A stretch of 40,397 nucleotides of DNA from Bacteroidota bacterium (GCA_023251675.1 JAHEYJ010000010.1:1-40397); one strand, 5' to 3'; shown: positions 22,442 through 31,930, numbered from the stretch's first letter. Program-made: numbers and translations. The notes: generated from the letters alone by a model not told the origin.

Positions 22442-25015
22442 ATGAAAACTATTCTTTTTGTACTTTATTCAACGCTGATATTATGTTCTTGCGACTTTGC
22501 TTTGTCTCAAAACGTTGATTTCACAAAAACAAATTTTTCAGGAAAAGAAGATGGCCTCAAAGAAGCATTAAACAATATTAAAAAGGGAGATGACTTCTTC
22601 AGAGCAGGCTGGGAACAATATAACCGCGCTTTGGAATATTACCTGAAAGCAAATGGCTTTAACTCTGAAAATGCAGAGCTGAACTACAAAATAGGCGTGT
22701 GCTACCTGTATTCATCTTTCAAGCAAAATGCATTGAATTTTCTGGAGAAATCACAGAAGCTGGATCCGAATGTCAATGAGTCCCTGCCCTATTACCTCGG
22801 GCGCGCTTTCCATCTAGAAATGAAATGGGACAAAGCCATTGAGGAGTATTCAGAATACAAAAAGAAGATTGATGGCCTTGATATTAAGAAATCAGACGAT
22901 GTGGATAAGAAAATACAGGAATGCAAATACGGAATTGAATTAATGAAAGACACGCTTCGCGTCAGTAAACTTCCTGATTCGCTTCGGTTCAGGATAGAAA
23001 ATATAGGCGAAGAAGTAAATTCCAAATACCCCGATTATCACCCGGTAATATCAGCCGATGAATCGGTTCTCCTGTTTACATCCAGAAGAGATAATACCAC
23101 CGGTGGCGGAATTGCTGACGATGGAAAATATTTTGAGGATATTTATATTTCAAATAATGAAAACGGAAAATGGTCTGAAGCAAAAAACCTGGGCGATCCG
23201 ATCAACACACCACGGCAAAACGATGCCACTTGCGGTCTTTCTGTAGATGGACAAAAACTTCTGATCTATCTGGATGACACCTATAATGGAAGTGGAAATA
23301 TTTATGAATGCCTTCTGAATGGACATGAATGGTCTGCTCCCAAAAAATTGCCAAGCGAGATAAACAGCAAATACCATGAGTCTTCTGCAAGTTATTCTCC
23401 CGACGGCAAAACGATTTATTTCTGCAGCGAGAATCCTAAAAACAATTTTGGCCAGCGGGATATTTTTAAAGTCACATTAATAACCCATGACGGGAAATCG
23501 CAGTGGAGCGAACCTGAAAATCTTGGCGATGTCATTAACACGCCCTATGATGAACGTACGGTATTTATGCATCCGGATGGTAAAACTATCTATTTTTCAT
23601 CTGAAGGGCATAACAGCATGGGCGGATACGATCTTTTCAAGTCGGTGTATAATGACTCTTTGAAAAAATGGTCTAAACCCCTGAATCTTGGCTATCCGAT
23701 CAACTCGCCGGATAACGATGCTGATTTTGTTGTTTCCGCCAGTGGCAAGCATGCTTACTATGCAACTATACGACCTGATGGAGTGGGCGAAAAAGATATT
23801 TACAGAATTACTTTCCCCGTAGACACCACTCCTCAGCTCACGCTTGTTAAAGGAAACGTAACCGATGAAAGTGATAATCCCGTTGGGTCAAAAATTGAGA
23901 TCATTGATGTTAAAACAGGCAAAACGGTTTCAAACCAGGAATCCAACAGCGCCACCGGCAAATTTCTTGTTTCACTTCCTTCCGGCAAAAATTATAAGAT
24001 GAATGTAACAGCAGAAGGTTACTACCCGCATGAAGAAGTATTTAATATTCCTAAAGGAGAAAAGTTTAAAGAGCTGGATGTGAATATCAAGCTCAAACGC
24101 AAAGAGCAAATAGTGGATATTGAAGGCCTGGTAACTGACGAAAATGGAAAATTACTTAAAGCAAAAATTGAAATTGTAAATAATTCAACCGGTGAAGTAA
24201 TTGCCCGCACTACTGCGGACAAACTGGGCAAGTACCTTTCAAAGTTCAAAGCGGGGAAAAACTATGGTTTGACCGTCTCTGCGGATGGCTATCTGTTTCA
24301 GTCTGTAAATCTTGACATCCCGCCGGGAAAAGATAAAATCAAATTACCTCCTATCAAACTAAAAAAGATTCAGGCAGGCAAAAACATTGTATTGAACAAC
24401 ATCTTTTTTGATTTTGATAAAGCTTCTCTTCGTCCGGATTCAAAACCTGAACTGGAACGTGTTGCCACTGTTTTGCAGGATAACCCAAGCATGAAAATTG
24501 AAATTTCAGGACATACGGACAGCAAAGGATCGGCAACTTATAACTTAAAATTATCTGAGTCACGTGCCAAATCAGTTGTGGATTATCTGGTTACTAAAGG
24601 GATAGACAAAAGCAGGCTTACCTATAAAGGTTATGGATTCTTAAAACCCATTGCATCCAATGAAACAGAAGAAGGAAGACAGCAAAACAGAAGAACAGAA
24701 TTCAAAGTAACTGACATTGATGAAAATGCGGTTCATACTTCTTCGGAAACATCTGATAACGATCAAAAAGAAATGCCTGGCAGTCAAAATGGCAATTCAA
24801 CAATCACTGTTAAAGAAAATACAGATGGCAACAGCACAGGCACTTCGGTTACAACTGCAGGCATGCCTGCAGAATTTAAAGTGGCTGATAAAAACAATGA
24901 TGGAAAAATCTCTGCTGATGAAATTGTTGCTGTTATTGATGGCTTCTTTGATGGACTTAACGACTATACAACTGAAAAAATACATCGGCTTATAGATTAT
25001 TTCTTTGAACAATGA
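22442..25015 (+). CDS. PorE-like TPR/PD40/CRD/OmpA envelope protein with a C-terminal EF-hand
   Basis: 857 aa from the ATG at 22442 (an open frame from 22400 would overlap the TPR gene). Possible lipobox LCSC near residue 16, then TPR-like helices (about 30-170), a PD40 propeller region (about 180-440; SPDGKTIYFCSE, HPDGKTIYFSSEG), two carboxypeptidase-regulatory-like folds (about 450-620), an OmpA peptidoglycan-binding domain (about 625-735; FFDFDKASLRPDS, SGHTDSKGSATYN), a Ser/Thr/Asn linker, and an EF-hand loop at 816-827 (DKNNDGKISADE). TPR-propeller-CRD-OmpA is the plan of PorE of the type IX secretion system. It would anchor at the outer membrane and hold peptidoglycan. The EF-hand suggests Ca2+ binding. 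Overlaps the phosphatase gene by 4 bp. Confidence 0.9.
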   Translation: MKTILFVLYSTLILCSCDFALSQNVDFTKTNFSGKEDGLKEALNNIKKGDDFFRAGWEQYNRALEYYLKANGFNSENAELNYKIGVCYLYSSFKQNALNFLEKSQKLDPNVNESLPYYLGRAFHLEMKWDKAIEEYSEYKKKIDGLDIKKSDDVDKKIQECKYGIELMKDTLRVSKLPDSLRFRIENIGEEVNSKYPDYHPVISADESVLLFTSRRDNTTGGGIADDGKYFEDIYISNNENGKWSEAKNLGDPINTPRQNDATCGLSVDGQKLLIYLDDTYNGSGNIYECLLNGHEWSAPKKLPSEINSKYHESSASYSPDGKTIYFCSENPKNNFGQRDIFKVTLITHDGKSQWSEPENLGDVINTPYDERTVFMHPDGKTIYFSSEGHNSMGGYDLFKSVYNDSLKKWSKPLNLGYPINSPDNDADFVVSASGKHAYYATIRPDGVGEKDIYRITFPVDTTPQLTLVKGNVTDESDNPVGSKIEIIDVKTGKTVSNQESNSATGKFLVSLPSGKNYKMNVTAEGYYPHEEVFNIPKGEKFKELDVNIKLKRKEQIVDIEGLVTDENGKLLKAKIEIVNNSTGEVIARTTADKLGKYLSKFKAGKNYGLTVSADGYLFQSVNLDIPPGKDKIKLPPIKLKKIQAGKNIVLNNIFFDFDKASLRPDSKPELERVATVLQDNPSMKIEISGHTDSKGSATYNLKLSESRAKSVVDYLVTKGIDKSRLTYKGYGFLKPIASNETEEGRQQNRRTEFKVTDIDENAVHTSSETSDNDQKEMPGSQNGNSTITVKENTDGNSTGTSVTTAGMPAEFKVADKNNDGKISADEIVAVIDGFFDGLNDYTTEKIHRLIDYFFEQ

Positions 25016-27000
25016 TTCAACGAGGCACTATATCCGGAAATAAGATCAGGCGTTTCTTCTATTTTATAATTTCATTCATTTGCTTATCCTCTATCTCAGT
25101 TTCTGCTCAGTCCATTAAAGATCTGGAAGAAAAACTAAAATCAGCTTCCGCTGATGAGAAACCGGGAATTCTTAATCAACTTGCTGAAGAATATCTTGCG
25201 ACAGACCCTGATAAATGTATCGATTATGCTGAACAAGCGCTTAAGGCAGCAAGAAAAGCGGATGATATAAACGAAGAAGCCGGCGCTCTTATAAATCTGG
25301 GTGATGGATACAAAGCCAATAAGAACCAGAAAAAAGCATTGCAAAACTATAAGGAAGCAATCAAAATATTTGACAAATACAATCAAACTTCAAGTTCCGC
25401 TTATATATGGAATAAAATTGCGGATTTATATATTGCTTTTGGAAATACAACTGATGCCATTGATGCAGATAATAAAGCGCTTGAGCTTTTCAAAATGGCA
25501 AATGACAAAAGCGGCATCGTAAGCATGAATATTGAACTTGGGGATATTTATTTTAATCAGAAAAAATATGACGGTTCAATTCCTTTCTACAAAACAGCTT
25601 TAAAGCTTTACGAAGACTCCCATGATGCAAGAGGCCAGGTGACTATTTTGAGCCGGATCGGTACGGCCTATTCAAACTGGGGGAATTTTGACGAAGCCTA
25701 TATGTTCTTAAGCAGAGCTTTGGATCTTGCAAAAAAAAATAACCTCAATTCACTTGCCAAAGAAATTGAAAAAAATCTCGATGTTGTAAAAAACAACATG
25801 AGCGGCTACCAAAAATCTCAAACCGAATTTGCAAAACAAAAAGAGCAGCAAACACAGGAAGAAATGAAAACAAAAGAGATGAAGATTAACTCTCTTGCCC
25901 AGCAAAATGTAAAATCACTTGAAGAAATCGAGCAAATGAATGAAGATGCGCAGTTAAAGGAGTTTAAAATCAAAGCGCAAAGCGATGAAATTACGCGCAA
26001 GAAAATGGAAGCTGATTCACAGGAAAAGGCCAATGAACTGCTGACAAAAGAAAGTGAATTACAAGAACTGGAACTTAACAAACAAAAATTAATCATTTGG
26101 GGAGCTATCGGCTTTTCTGCACTCGTTGTGCTCCTCACCGTATTTATCTTCATTGCCTATCGAAACAAGAAAAAGTCGAACGACCTTCTGAAACAAAAGA
26201 ATGATGTCATTTATAAACAAAAAGAACAGATTGTACAGAAGAACATTCTTATAACGGACAGCATCGATTATGCAAAAAATATACAGGACGCCATTCTTCC
26301 ATCTGAAAAATCCCTTGCAACTTATTTTCCCGAATCTTTTATTTTAAACAAACCAAAAGATATCGTTAGCGGCGACTTTTACTGGTTTCATGAAGAGAAA
26401 GAAAAATGTTTTTGCATAGCCGCCGCAGATTGTACAGGACATGGGGTTCCGGGCGCATTTATGTCGCTGCTTGGCTTTATCATGCTGGATGATATTGTAA
26501 AAAGATCCCCCAACGGGTCCCCCGGAGAAGTTTTGAAAGAAGTGAATACAGAACTCATGGAGACCCTACACCAGGACGCTCAAAATACAACCGGAAAATT
26601 TGGAATGGACATTGCATTGGTTAAATATGACTTGAAGAAGAAGGAAATCACCTATGCAGGAGCTCACAATCCATTAATAATAATCAAACCTAACGGAGAA
26701 ATAGTAGAAGTAAAAGCCGATAAAATTTCTATCGGAACAACAACAGAGTGCTCTTTCAACAATAATGTTATACCGGTCAGCAAAGGAGATTATATTTACA
26801 TCTATTCGGATGGATTTCAGGATCAGATTGGTGGCGAAAAAAGAAAAAAATTCCTGGCTTTTCATTTAAAAGAACTATTGCAGCAGATTCATACCCTTGC
26901 ACCTGAAAAACAAAGAGAAGAACTTGATCGCAAACATATGGAATGGCGCAGTAAAACAGAACAAACAGATGACATTCTGATTATCGGCATTAAAGTATAA
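25012..27000 (+). CDS. TPR-containing SpoIIE-family PP2C phosphatase
   Basis: 662 aa. Signal/TM1 at about residues 13-33, TPR repeats (about 50-270; NLGDGYKANKNQKKALQNYKEA), a Glu/Lys/Gln coiled coil (about 270-358), one TM helix (about 360-383; IIWGAIGFSALVVLLTVFIFIAY), then a cytosolic SpoIIE/PP2C domain (about 420-660). Its metal-site motifs are SGDFYWF, DCTGHGVPGAF, FGMDIAL and SDGFQDQ. It would read periplasmic proteins through the TPRs and dephosphorylate a cytosolic Ser/Thr-phosphorylated target, often an anti-sigma antagonist. It sits between the two PorE-like genes, joined by a 4-bp overlap upstream and 18 bp downstream. The target is unknown. Confidence 0.93.
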   Translation: MIQRGTISGNKIRRFFYFIISFICLSSISVSAQSIKDLEEKLKSASADEKPGILNQLAEEYLATDPDKCIDYAEQALKAARKADDINEEAGALINLGDGYKANKNQKKALQNYKEAIKIFDKYNQTSSSAYIWNKIADLYIAFGNTTDAIDADNKALELFKMANDKSGIVSMNIELGDIYFNQKKYDGSIPFYKTALKLYEDSHDARGQVTILSRIGTAYSNWGNFDEAYMFLSRALDLAKKNNLNSLAKEIEKNLDVVKNNMSGYQKSQTEFAKQKEQQTQEEMKTKEMKINSLAQQNVKSLEEIEQMNEDAQLKEFKIKAQSDEITRKKMEADSQEKANELLTKESELQELELNKQKLIIWGAIGFSALVVLLTVFIFIAYRNKKKSNDLLKQKNDVIYKQKEQIVQKNILITDSIDYAKNIQDAILPSEKSLATYFPESFILNKPKDIVSGDFYWFHEEKEKCFCIAAADCTGHGVPGAFMSLLGFIMLDDIVKRSPNGSPGEVLKEVNTELMETLHQDAQNTTGKFGMDIALVKYDLKKKEITYAGAHNPLIIIKPNGEIVEVKADKISIGTTTECSFNNNVIPVSKGDYIYIYSDGFQDQIGGEKRKKFLAFHLKELLQQIHTLAPEKQREELDRKHMEWRSKTEQTDDILIIGIKV

Positions 27001-27018
27001 CCCAGAAAACATTTTTAA

Positions 27019-29097
27019 ATGAAAAAATATTTCTACTTCCTTTCCGTTTTGGTTTTCTTTTCACTGGCTTCCAACTCACAAAACGTGGAATTTGAAAAAG
27101 CGAATTTCCCTGATAAAAAATCGGAATTAAAAGATGCAAAACGAAACATAGAAGAAGCCGATGGTTATTTTGACAAATCAATGAAAGAAGGTTATCGATA
27201 CTATAATTTAGCTCTTCCACTCTACCAAAAAGCAAATACTTTTAATCCCAACAATGCACTACTGAATTATAAAATCGGGGTTTGCTTTCTTAATTCCGCC
27301 TGGAAACAAAAAGCGTTGGCTCATCTTGAGAAAGCATATAATCTCAACCCGAACGTTGGCGCCAATATTCATGATTATCTTGGTCAGGCTTACCATATTA
27401 ATATGGATTGGGATAAAGCCATAAAAGAATTTCAAACTTACAAAGCTCAGATTAAATCAGAAGACAAAGAAGCATTGGCTGCTGTAGAGAAAAAAATTAA
27501 TGAATGCAGAACGGGAATAGAATTGGTTAAAACTCCAGTCCTGGTATTCATAGATAATGCCGGCCCTGAAATTAATTCACAATATCCGGATTACGCACCG
27601 GTAATTACTGCAGATGAATCTATAATGATGTTCACTTCACGCAGAGATAACACTTCGGGTGGCGGCGTTGACCCGTTTGACCAGCTGTATTATGAAGATA
27701 TTTATATATCTACCGGAGAGAATGGAAAATGGAGCCCGGCTAAAAATATGGGCAAGCCGGTGAATACTGAAAACAGGCACGATGCTACTGTTGCCATTTC
27801 TGCAGATGGACAGAAGCTCTTTATTTATCTGGATGATATGACCCGTGGCAGTGGAAATATTTACGAATGCGAACAAAAAGGTATTACCTGGACCAAACCT
27901 GAAAAACTGAACGACAACATTAATACTAAATTCCACGAAAACTCTGCTTCCTTATCTGCTGATGGAAACACATTGTATTTTATTAGCAATAAAGATGGCG
28001 GATTCGGAGGCCATGATATCTACAAAGCATCATGGGATCCCAAAAAGCAAAGATGGAATGAAGCGGAAAATATGGGACCGATGATCAATACTCCCTATGA
28101 AGAATACAGCGTTTTTATTCATCCGGACGGAAAGACACTTTACTTCAGCAGCGAAGGACACAACACGATGGGTGGATTTGATGTCTTCAAAACAGTTTGG
28201 GACGATAAAAAGAAGAAATGGTCTAATCCAGAAAATCTCGGATATCCTATTAATACTGCAGATGATGATGTTGACTTTGTCCTCTCCGCAAGCGGAAAAC
28301 ATGCCTATTTTGCTTCTTATAAAAATGACGGTTACGGGGAAAAAGATATTTACATGATCACGTTTATCACTCCTAAAAACCCTGTGCTGAATACGGAAGA
28401 TAACCTCCTGGCAAGTTTAACTGAACCGGTAAAAGAAACCGTAATAGCAAAAGAAGTAGCTGTCCCAATGGCTCAGGTATCAATATTAAAAGGGACCATT
28501 TTTGACTATGTAACCAAACAAATGCTTGAAGCCGATATAGAGCTAGTGGACAACCAGCTGAATCAAACGATTGCCACTTTCAAATCGAACAGTTCAACCG
28601 GTAAATTTTTGGTATCGCTCCCTGCAGGAAAAAACTACGGTATTGCTGTTAAAAAAGACGGATACCTTTTTCATTCAGAGAACTTTGATATTCCCGCTTC
28701 TGCCGGATACCAGGAATATGTAAAAGATATTGGTTTGAAAAATATTGCTGTAGGCACTAAAATTGTCCTCCGTAATATTTTCTTCGACTTTGATAAAGCA
28801 ACACTTCGCCCTGAATCAACATCAGAACTTGAACGATTGATAAAACTGCTCACCGATATACCTACTATGAAAATTGAAATTGGCGGGCATACTGACAGCA
28901 AGGGCTCTGATGATTACAATATGAAATTATCTGCCAGCAGGGCAGAATCAGTTGTTACTTACCTGGCAACGCATGGGATAGACAAAAGCCGTTTGACTTC
29001 TAAAGGATACGGCGAAACAAAGCCCATGGCTACAAATGACACAGATGAAGGAAGACAGTTGAACAGAAGGACGGAGTTTGAAATAAAAAGCAAATAA
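27019..29097 (+). CDS. PorE-like TPR/PD40/CRD/OmpA envelope protein
   Basis: 692 aa. Signal peptide about residues 1-20, TPR-like helices (about 25-165), PD40 propeller strands (about 180-440; SADGQKLFIYLDD, HPDGKTLYFSSEG), one carboxypeptidase-regulatory fold (about 490-570) and the OmpA domain (about 575-690; FFDFDKATLRPES, GGHTDSKGSDDYN, RRTEFEI). It is a paralogue of the 857-aa protein two genes upstream, aligning over most of its length, but has only one CRD and stops at the OmpA domain without linker or EF-hand. Likely anchored to peptidoglycan and, by family analogy with PorE, involved in gliding/type IX secretion or envelope integrity. Confidence 0.9.
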   Translation: MKKYFYFLSVLVFFSLASNSQNVEFEKANFPDKKSELKDAKRNIEEADGYFDKSMKEGYRYYNLALPLYQKANTFNPNNALLNYKIGVCFLNSAWKQKALAHLEKAYNLNPNVGANIHDYLGQAYHINMDWDKAIKEFQTYKAQIKSEDKEALAAVEKKINECRTGIELVKTPVLVFIDNAGPEINSQYPDYAPVITADESIMMFTSRRDNTSGGGVDPFDQLYYEDIYISTGENGKWSPAKNMGKPVNTENRHDATVAISADGQKLFIYLDDMTRGSGNIYECEQKGITWTKPEKLNDNINTKFHENSASLSADGNTLYFISNKDGGFGGHDIYKASWDPKKQRWNEAENMGPMINTPYEEYSVFIHPDGKTLYFSSEGHNTMGGFDVFKTVWDDKKKKWSNPENLGYPINTADDDVDFVLSASGKHAYFASYKNDGYGEKDIYMITFITPKNPVLNTEDNLLASLTEPVKETVIAKEVAVPMAQVSILKGTIFDYVTKQMLEADIELVDNQLNQTIATFKSNSSTGKFLVSLPAGKNYGIAVKKDGYLFHSENFDIPASAGYQEYVKDIGLKNIAVGTKIVLRNIFFDFDKATLRPESTSELERLIKLLTDIPTMKIEIGGHTDSKGSDDYNMKLSASRAESVVTYLATHGIDKSRLTSKGYGETKPMATNDTDEGRQLNRRTEFEIKSK

Positions 29098-29103
29098 AAA
29101 AAA

Positions 29104-30288
29104 TCAATAAAACGTCTTTCCTTCTTTTGTCATTTTTTTCAGGAGAACGCTGGGTCGATAACGGTCCTCAGCATATTTAGTATAAAGTTTTTCAAGTTTT
29201 GAAAGTACAGAGGGAACACCAATTTCATCAGCCCATTTAAAAAGGCCCTTTGGATAATTCACTCCTTTTGTCATAGCCAAGTCAATATCTTCTTTGGTGG
29301 CTACTCCGTAATAAAGAGCATCAGAAGCCTCGTTTATAAGCATTATAAGTATCCTATAAAATATCTTCTTCCCTCGTGATTCGTCTTTATTAGGAGCAGG
29401 AATCATCAGGGATGAGGAACCCGCCGGTCCGGCAGGCAAGTAATCATAATAGCCTCTACCCGACTTGCGGCCAAAATGTTTTGCTTCAAATAATCGTTTC
29501 TGTGTCAAGGAAGGTTTATAGCGCGGATCAAAGAAGAATTGTTCCCAAATAGCCTCTGTAACTGTGTAATTAATATCATTACCGATCATATCCATAAGTT
29601 CAAAAGGCCCCATCTTAAATCCGCCCATCTCTTTAACAGCCCAATCAATAGTTGAAAAATCAGCAATTCCTTCTTCATATATCCTAATTGCTTCTCCGTA
29701 AAAAGGGCGTGCTATTCTATTAACAATAAATCCAGGAGTATCTTTTGCAATCACGGGAACCTTTTTCCAATTTATAATCATTGCTTTTACTTCATCAATC
29801 CTTTTAACGCCTGTGGCAATTCCAGGTATAATCTCTACCAAGGGCATCAGTGAAACCGGATTAAAAAAATGCAACCCTATAACTCTTGCTTGATTTATGC
29901 AAGCAGATGCAATGGACGTAATCGAGAGAGAAGAAGTATTTGAAGCAAGAAGGCAACTATCCCCTACAACTCTCTCCAGATCAAAAAATAATTTTTGTTT
30001 TGATTCCAGGTTCTCAGAAATAGCTTCAATAATTAAATTGCAGTGATTAAGTTTTAAAATATTCGATTCAATTTTAATATTACTAAAAATATTATTAGAC
30101 TCATCTAAACTTAATTTTTGTTTTTCAACAAGTTTTGCCAAATAAGAAGATAAATTGGATTTTGAATTTTCAAGCGCCTGAATATTGTTATCAAAAACAA
30201 TGACCTTATGCCCAGCTGTTGCAGCAGCTTGTGCAATTCCGCTACCCATTGCACCTGAACCAATAACTCCTATTATTTCATTATTCAT
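29104..30288 (-). CDS. 3-hydroxyacyl-CoA dehydrogenase, long form (PaaH/FadB2-like)
   Basis: 394 aa with the NAD domain (VIGSGAMGSGIAQAAATAG), SNTSSLSIT, LHFFNPVSLMPLVEIIPG, and two 3HCDH_C domains (GPFELMDMIGNDI; MTKGVNYPKGLFKWADEIG). Size and the double C-terminal domain match PaaH-type hydroxyacyl-CoA dehydrogenases. A short Pro/Gly/Ser stretch, LPAGPAGSSSLMIPAP, lies between the C-terminal domains where relatives are shorter; it is encoded by a GC-rich palindrome (29420-29436). Convergent with the PorE-like gene (6-bp gap). Reaction: NAD-dependent oxidation of 3-hydroxyacyl-CoA, maybe adipyl or butanoyl. Confidence 0.9.
   Translation of the reverse strand: MNNEIIGVIGSGAMGSGIAQAAATAGHKVIVFDNNIQALENSKSNLSSYLAKLVEKQKLSLDESNNIFSNIKIESNILKLNHCNLIIEAISENLESKQKLFFDLERVVGDSCLLASNTSSLSITSIASACINQARVIGLHFFNPVSLMPLVEIIPGIATGVKRIDEVKAMIINWKKVPVIAKDTPGFIVNRIARPFYGEAIRIYEEGIADFSTIDWAVKEMGGFKMGPFELMDMIGNDINYTVTEAIWEQFFFDPRYKPSLTQKRLFEAKHFGRKSGRGYYDYLPAGPAGSSSLMIPAPNKDESRGKKIFYRILIMLINEASDALYYGVATKEDIDLAMTKGVNYPKGLFKWADEIGVPSVLSKLEKLYTKYAEDRYRPSVLLKKMTKEGKTFY
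29420..29436. repeat. GC-rich palindrome inside the long hydroxyacyl-CoA dehydrogenase gene
   Basis: Arms CCCGCCGG and CCGGCAGG around a central T with a single mismatch, in a stretch that is otherwise AT-rich. It encodes LPAGPAG in the protein. Confidence 0.6.
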
Positions 30289-30443
30289 GTTTTATATGAG
30301 AATTAATCATTATCGCCTTTTGATTTATTAAAAATATAATTACGCTAATATACTACTCCCTTCAAAACAACGGATAAAAGGCTATTTTGCTATGAAAATA
30401 CAAGATATGAGTGAGGCCTAGTTAACAATTTCCTGAGTCCAAG

Positions 30444-30475
30444 TTGACTTTTACGAAAATATTTCATTAAATTCG
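30444..30475 (+). promoter_or_regulatory. Predicted promoter of the secreted tail-bearing protein
   Basis: TTG (30444-30446), a 21-nt spacer, then TAAATTCG (30468-30475), close to the Bacteroidetes TAnnTTTG. It is 24 bp from the start of the 261-aa gene. Confidence 0.55.
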
Positions 30476-30498
30476 CATACAAATTAATAAATTTAAAA

Positions 30499-31284
30499 AT
30501 GGAAAGGGTTATTTTATCATTGTTTCTACTCTTTAATTGCTTATTTTCTTACGCAGGTATTATTGTCGTAGAAGGTAAATACCAGAACAAAAATATATAT
30601 GTTCAGAACGCTTTCTCAGGAACTGGAGTTGGTTTTTGTACTTATGCTGTTTATGTGAATGGGAAACTAACAAATGATGAAATCAATTCTTCAGCATTTG
30701 AAATTGATTTGGACCAACTTCAGCTGAAATACGGTCAAGATGTATCCATTAAAATTTTTCATAAAGAAGGATGCACTCCTCCCCGCATATTAAACCCCGA
30801 TGCTCTTAAACCGATTCCTACTTTTGACGTTGCTGCAATGAAAATGACCAATGAAGGTCTCCTTTCATGGACTGCTAAAAATGAAGGGGGCTCACTGCCT
30901 TTCATAATTGAACAGTTTCGTTGGAATAAATGGGTAAATGTTGGTGAAGTACAAGGTGTGGGCACTTCTGGGTCTCATGATTATAAATTTCAGGTTACTG
31001 CTCTCCATTCCGGTGAAAACAGATTTAGAATAAAACAAGTTGGATACCAGGCAAAATATTCTGCTGAAATTAAAATCGTTTCCAGCACCCCTCGTTGTAT
31101 CTTTTCTGTTTCTAAAGGATCAAAACAAATTGATTTCACTTGCGGCACACTGTATGAAGTGTATGATTACTATGGCACAGTTGTAAAGAAGGGATATGGA
31201 TCTAGAGTAGATATCGCTAATCTTCAGAAAGGGGGGTATTATGTTTGCTTTGACAACAGCATTGGTGAGCTAAAGAAAAAATAG
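30499..31284 (+). CDS. Secreted beta-rich protein with a sorting-domain-like C-terminus
   Basis: 261 aa with a signal peptide (VILSLFLLFNCLFSYAG). The mature part is Ig-like: an N-terminal half (IVVEGKYQNKNIYVQNAF, FGICTYAVYVNG-like strands with Cys) and a middle domain about 125-195. The end, YEVYDYYGTVVKKG...VDIANLQKGGYYVCF, has the rhythm of T9SS type-A sorting domains (VYDxxGxxV...idlsxLxxGxYxv), although cysteines are unusual and it ends with Lys residues. Own promoter at 30444. Unknown function; likely surface-exposed or periplasmic. Confidence 0.75.
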   Translation: MERVILSLFLLFNCLFSYAGIIVVEGKYQNKNIYVQNAFSGTGVGFCTYAVYVNGKLTNDEINSSAFEIDLDQLQLKYGQDVSIKIFHKEGCTPPRILNPDALKPIPTFDVAAMKMTNEGLLSWTAKNEGGSLPFIIEQFRWNKWVNVGEVQGVGTSGSHDYKFQVTALHSGENRFRIKQVGYQAKYSAEIKIVSSTPRCIFSVSKGSKQIDFTCGTLYEVYDYYGTVVKKGYGSRVDIANLQKGGYYVCFDNSIGELKKK

Positions 31285-31288
31285 TTTA

Positions 31289-31930
31289 TTATAATTTTCT
31301 CAGCATTTCCTCTAGTTCTGAAATCATCATTGCTGTAGCGCCCCAAATTATTTTTTTATTTATTCTATAGCATGGAACTTCAATATCTTTCTTAGCAAGC
31401 TTTATATGCCTTAAGACCTTTGTCTTATTTTCCTCTAAAAGAAATTCATTGATATCACATTCCAGAAGAGATTCGACTTCAATCGGGTGAATTTTAAACT
31501 CAGGCCTTATATTTGCTATTCCAACAAAAGGAAAAACCATATAATTGCTCACTGGAATATATAAGGGGGTTAAAGCACCTGCAACTGCAATATATTGCCG
31601 ATCGGCACCAATTTCTTCTTCTGCTTCCCGCAAAGCTGTTTCTGATAAATCTTTATCAGAAACATCATAACCGCCTCCGGGGAACGAAACCTGCCCTGCA
31701 TGGCTTCCCACCTCATTTTCAGGGCGAAGTATAAGCACAGTCTTTATTGATAACTGTAGTGGATCAGGATAAAATAGTATTAAAACAGCACTTTTTTTGG
31801 GAACCTCCTTTTCACTCAAATATTCATCAAATTTTACTCTGCGAATTGGATCCATTAGTTGTTGAGCAGTAAAACCAGGCAAATCCTTTTTTAATTCAAT
31901 TGATATTTTTCTTACAAATTCCTTAAACAT
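31289..31930 (-). CDS. CoA-type Nudix hydrolase
   Basis: 213 aa. The Nudix box is SFPGG followed by D-x(5)-TALREAEEEIG (REAEEEIGA fits REUxEExGU), and the CoAse region upstream reads LILRPENEVGSHAGQVSFPGG. LTPLYIPVSNYMVFPFVG follows as in the NUDT7/YeaB group. It hydrolyses CoA or acyl-CoA to 3'-phospho-ADP and a 4'-phosphopantetheine product. Convergent with the preceding gene, 4 bp apart. No partner gene nearby. Confidence 0.9.
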   Translation of the reverse strand: MFKEFVRKISIELKKDLPGFTAQQLMDPIRRVKFDEYLSEKEVPKKSAVLILFYPDPLQLSIKTVLILRPENEVGSHAGQVSFPGGGYDVSDKDLSETALREAEEEIGADRQYIAVAGALTPLYIPVSNYMVFPFVGIANIRPEFKIHPIEVESLLECDINEFLLEENKTKVLRHIKLAKKDIEVPCYRINKKIIWGATAMMISELEEMLRKL

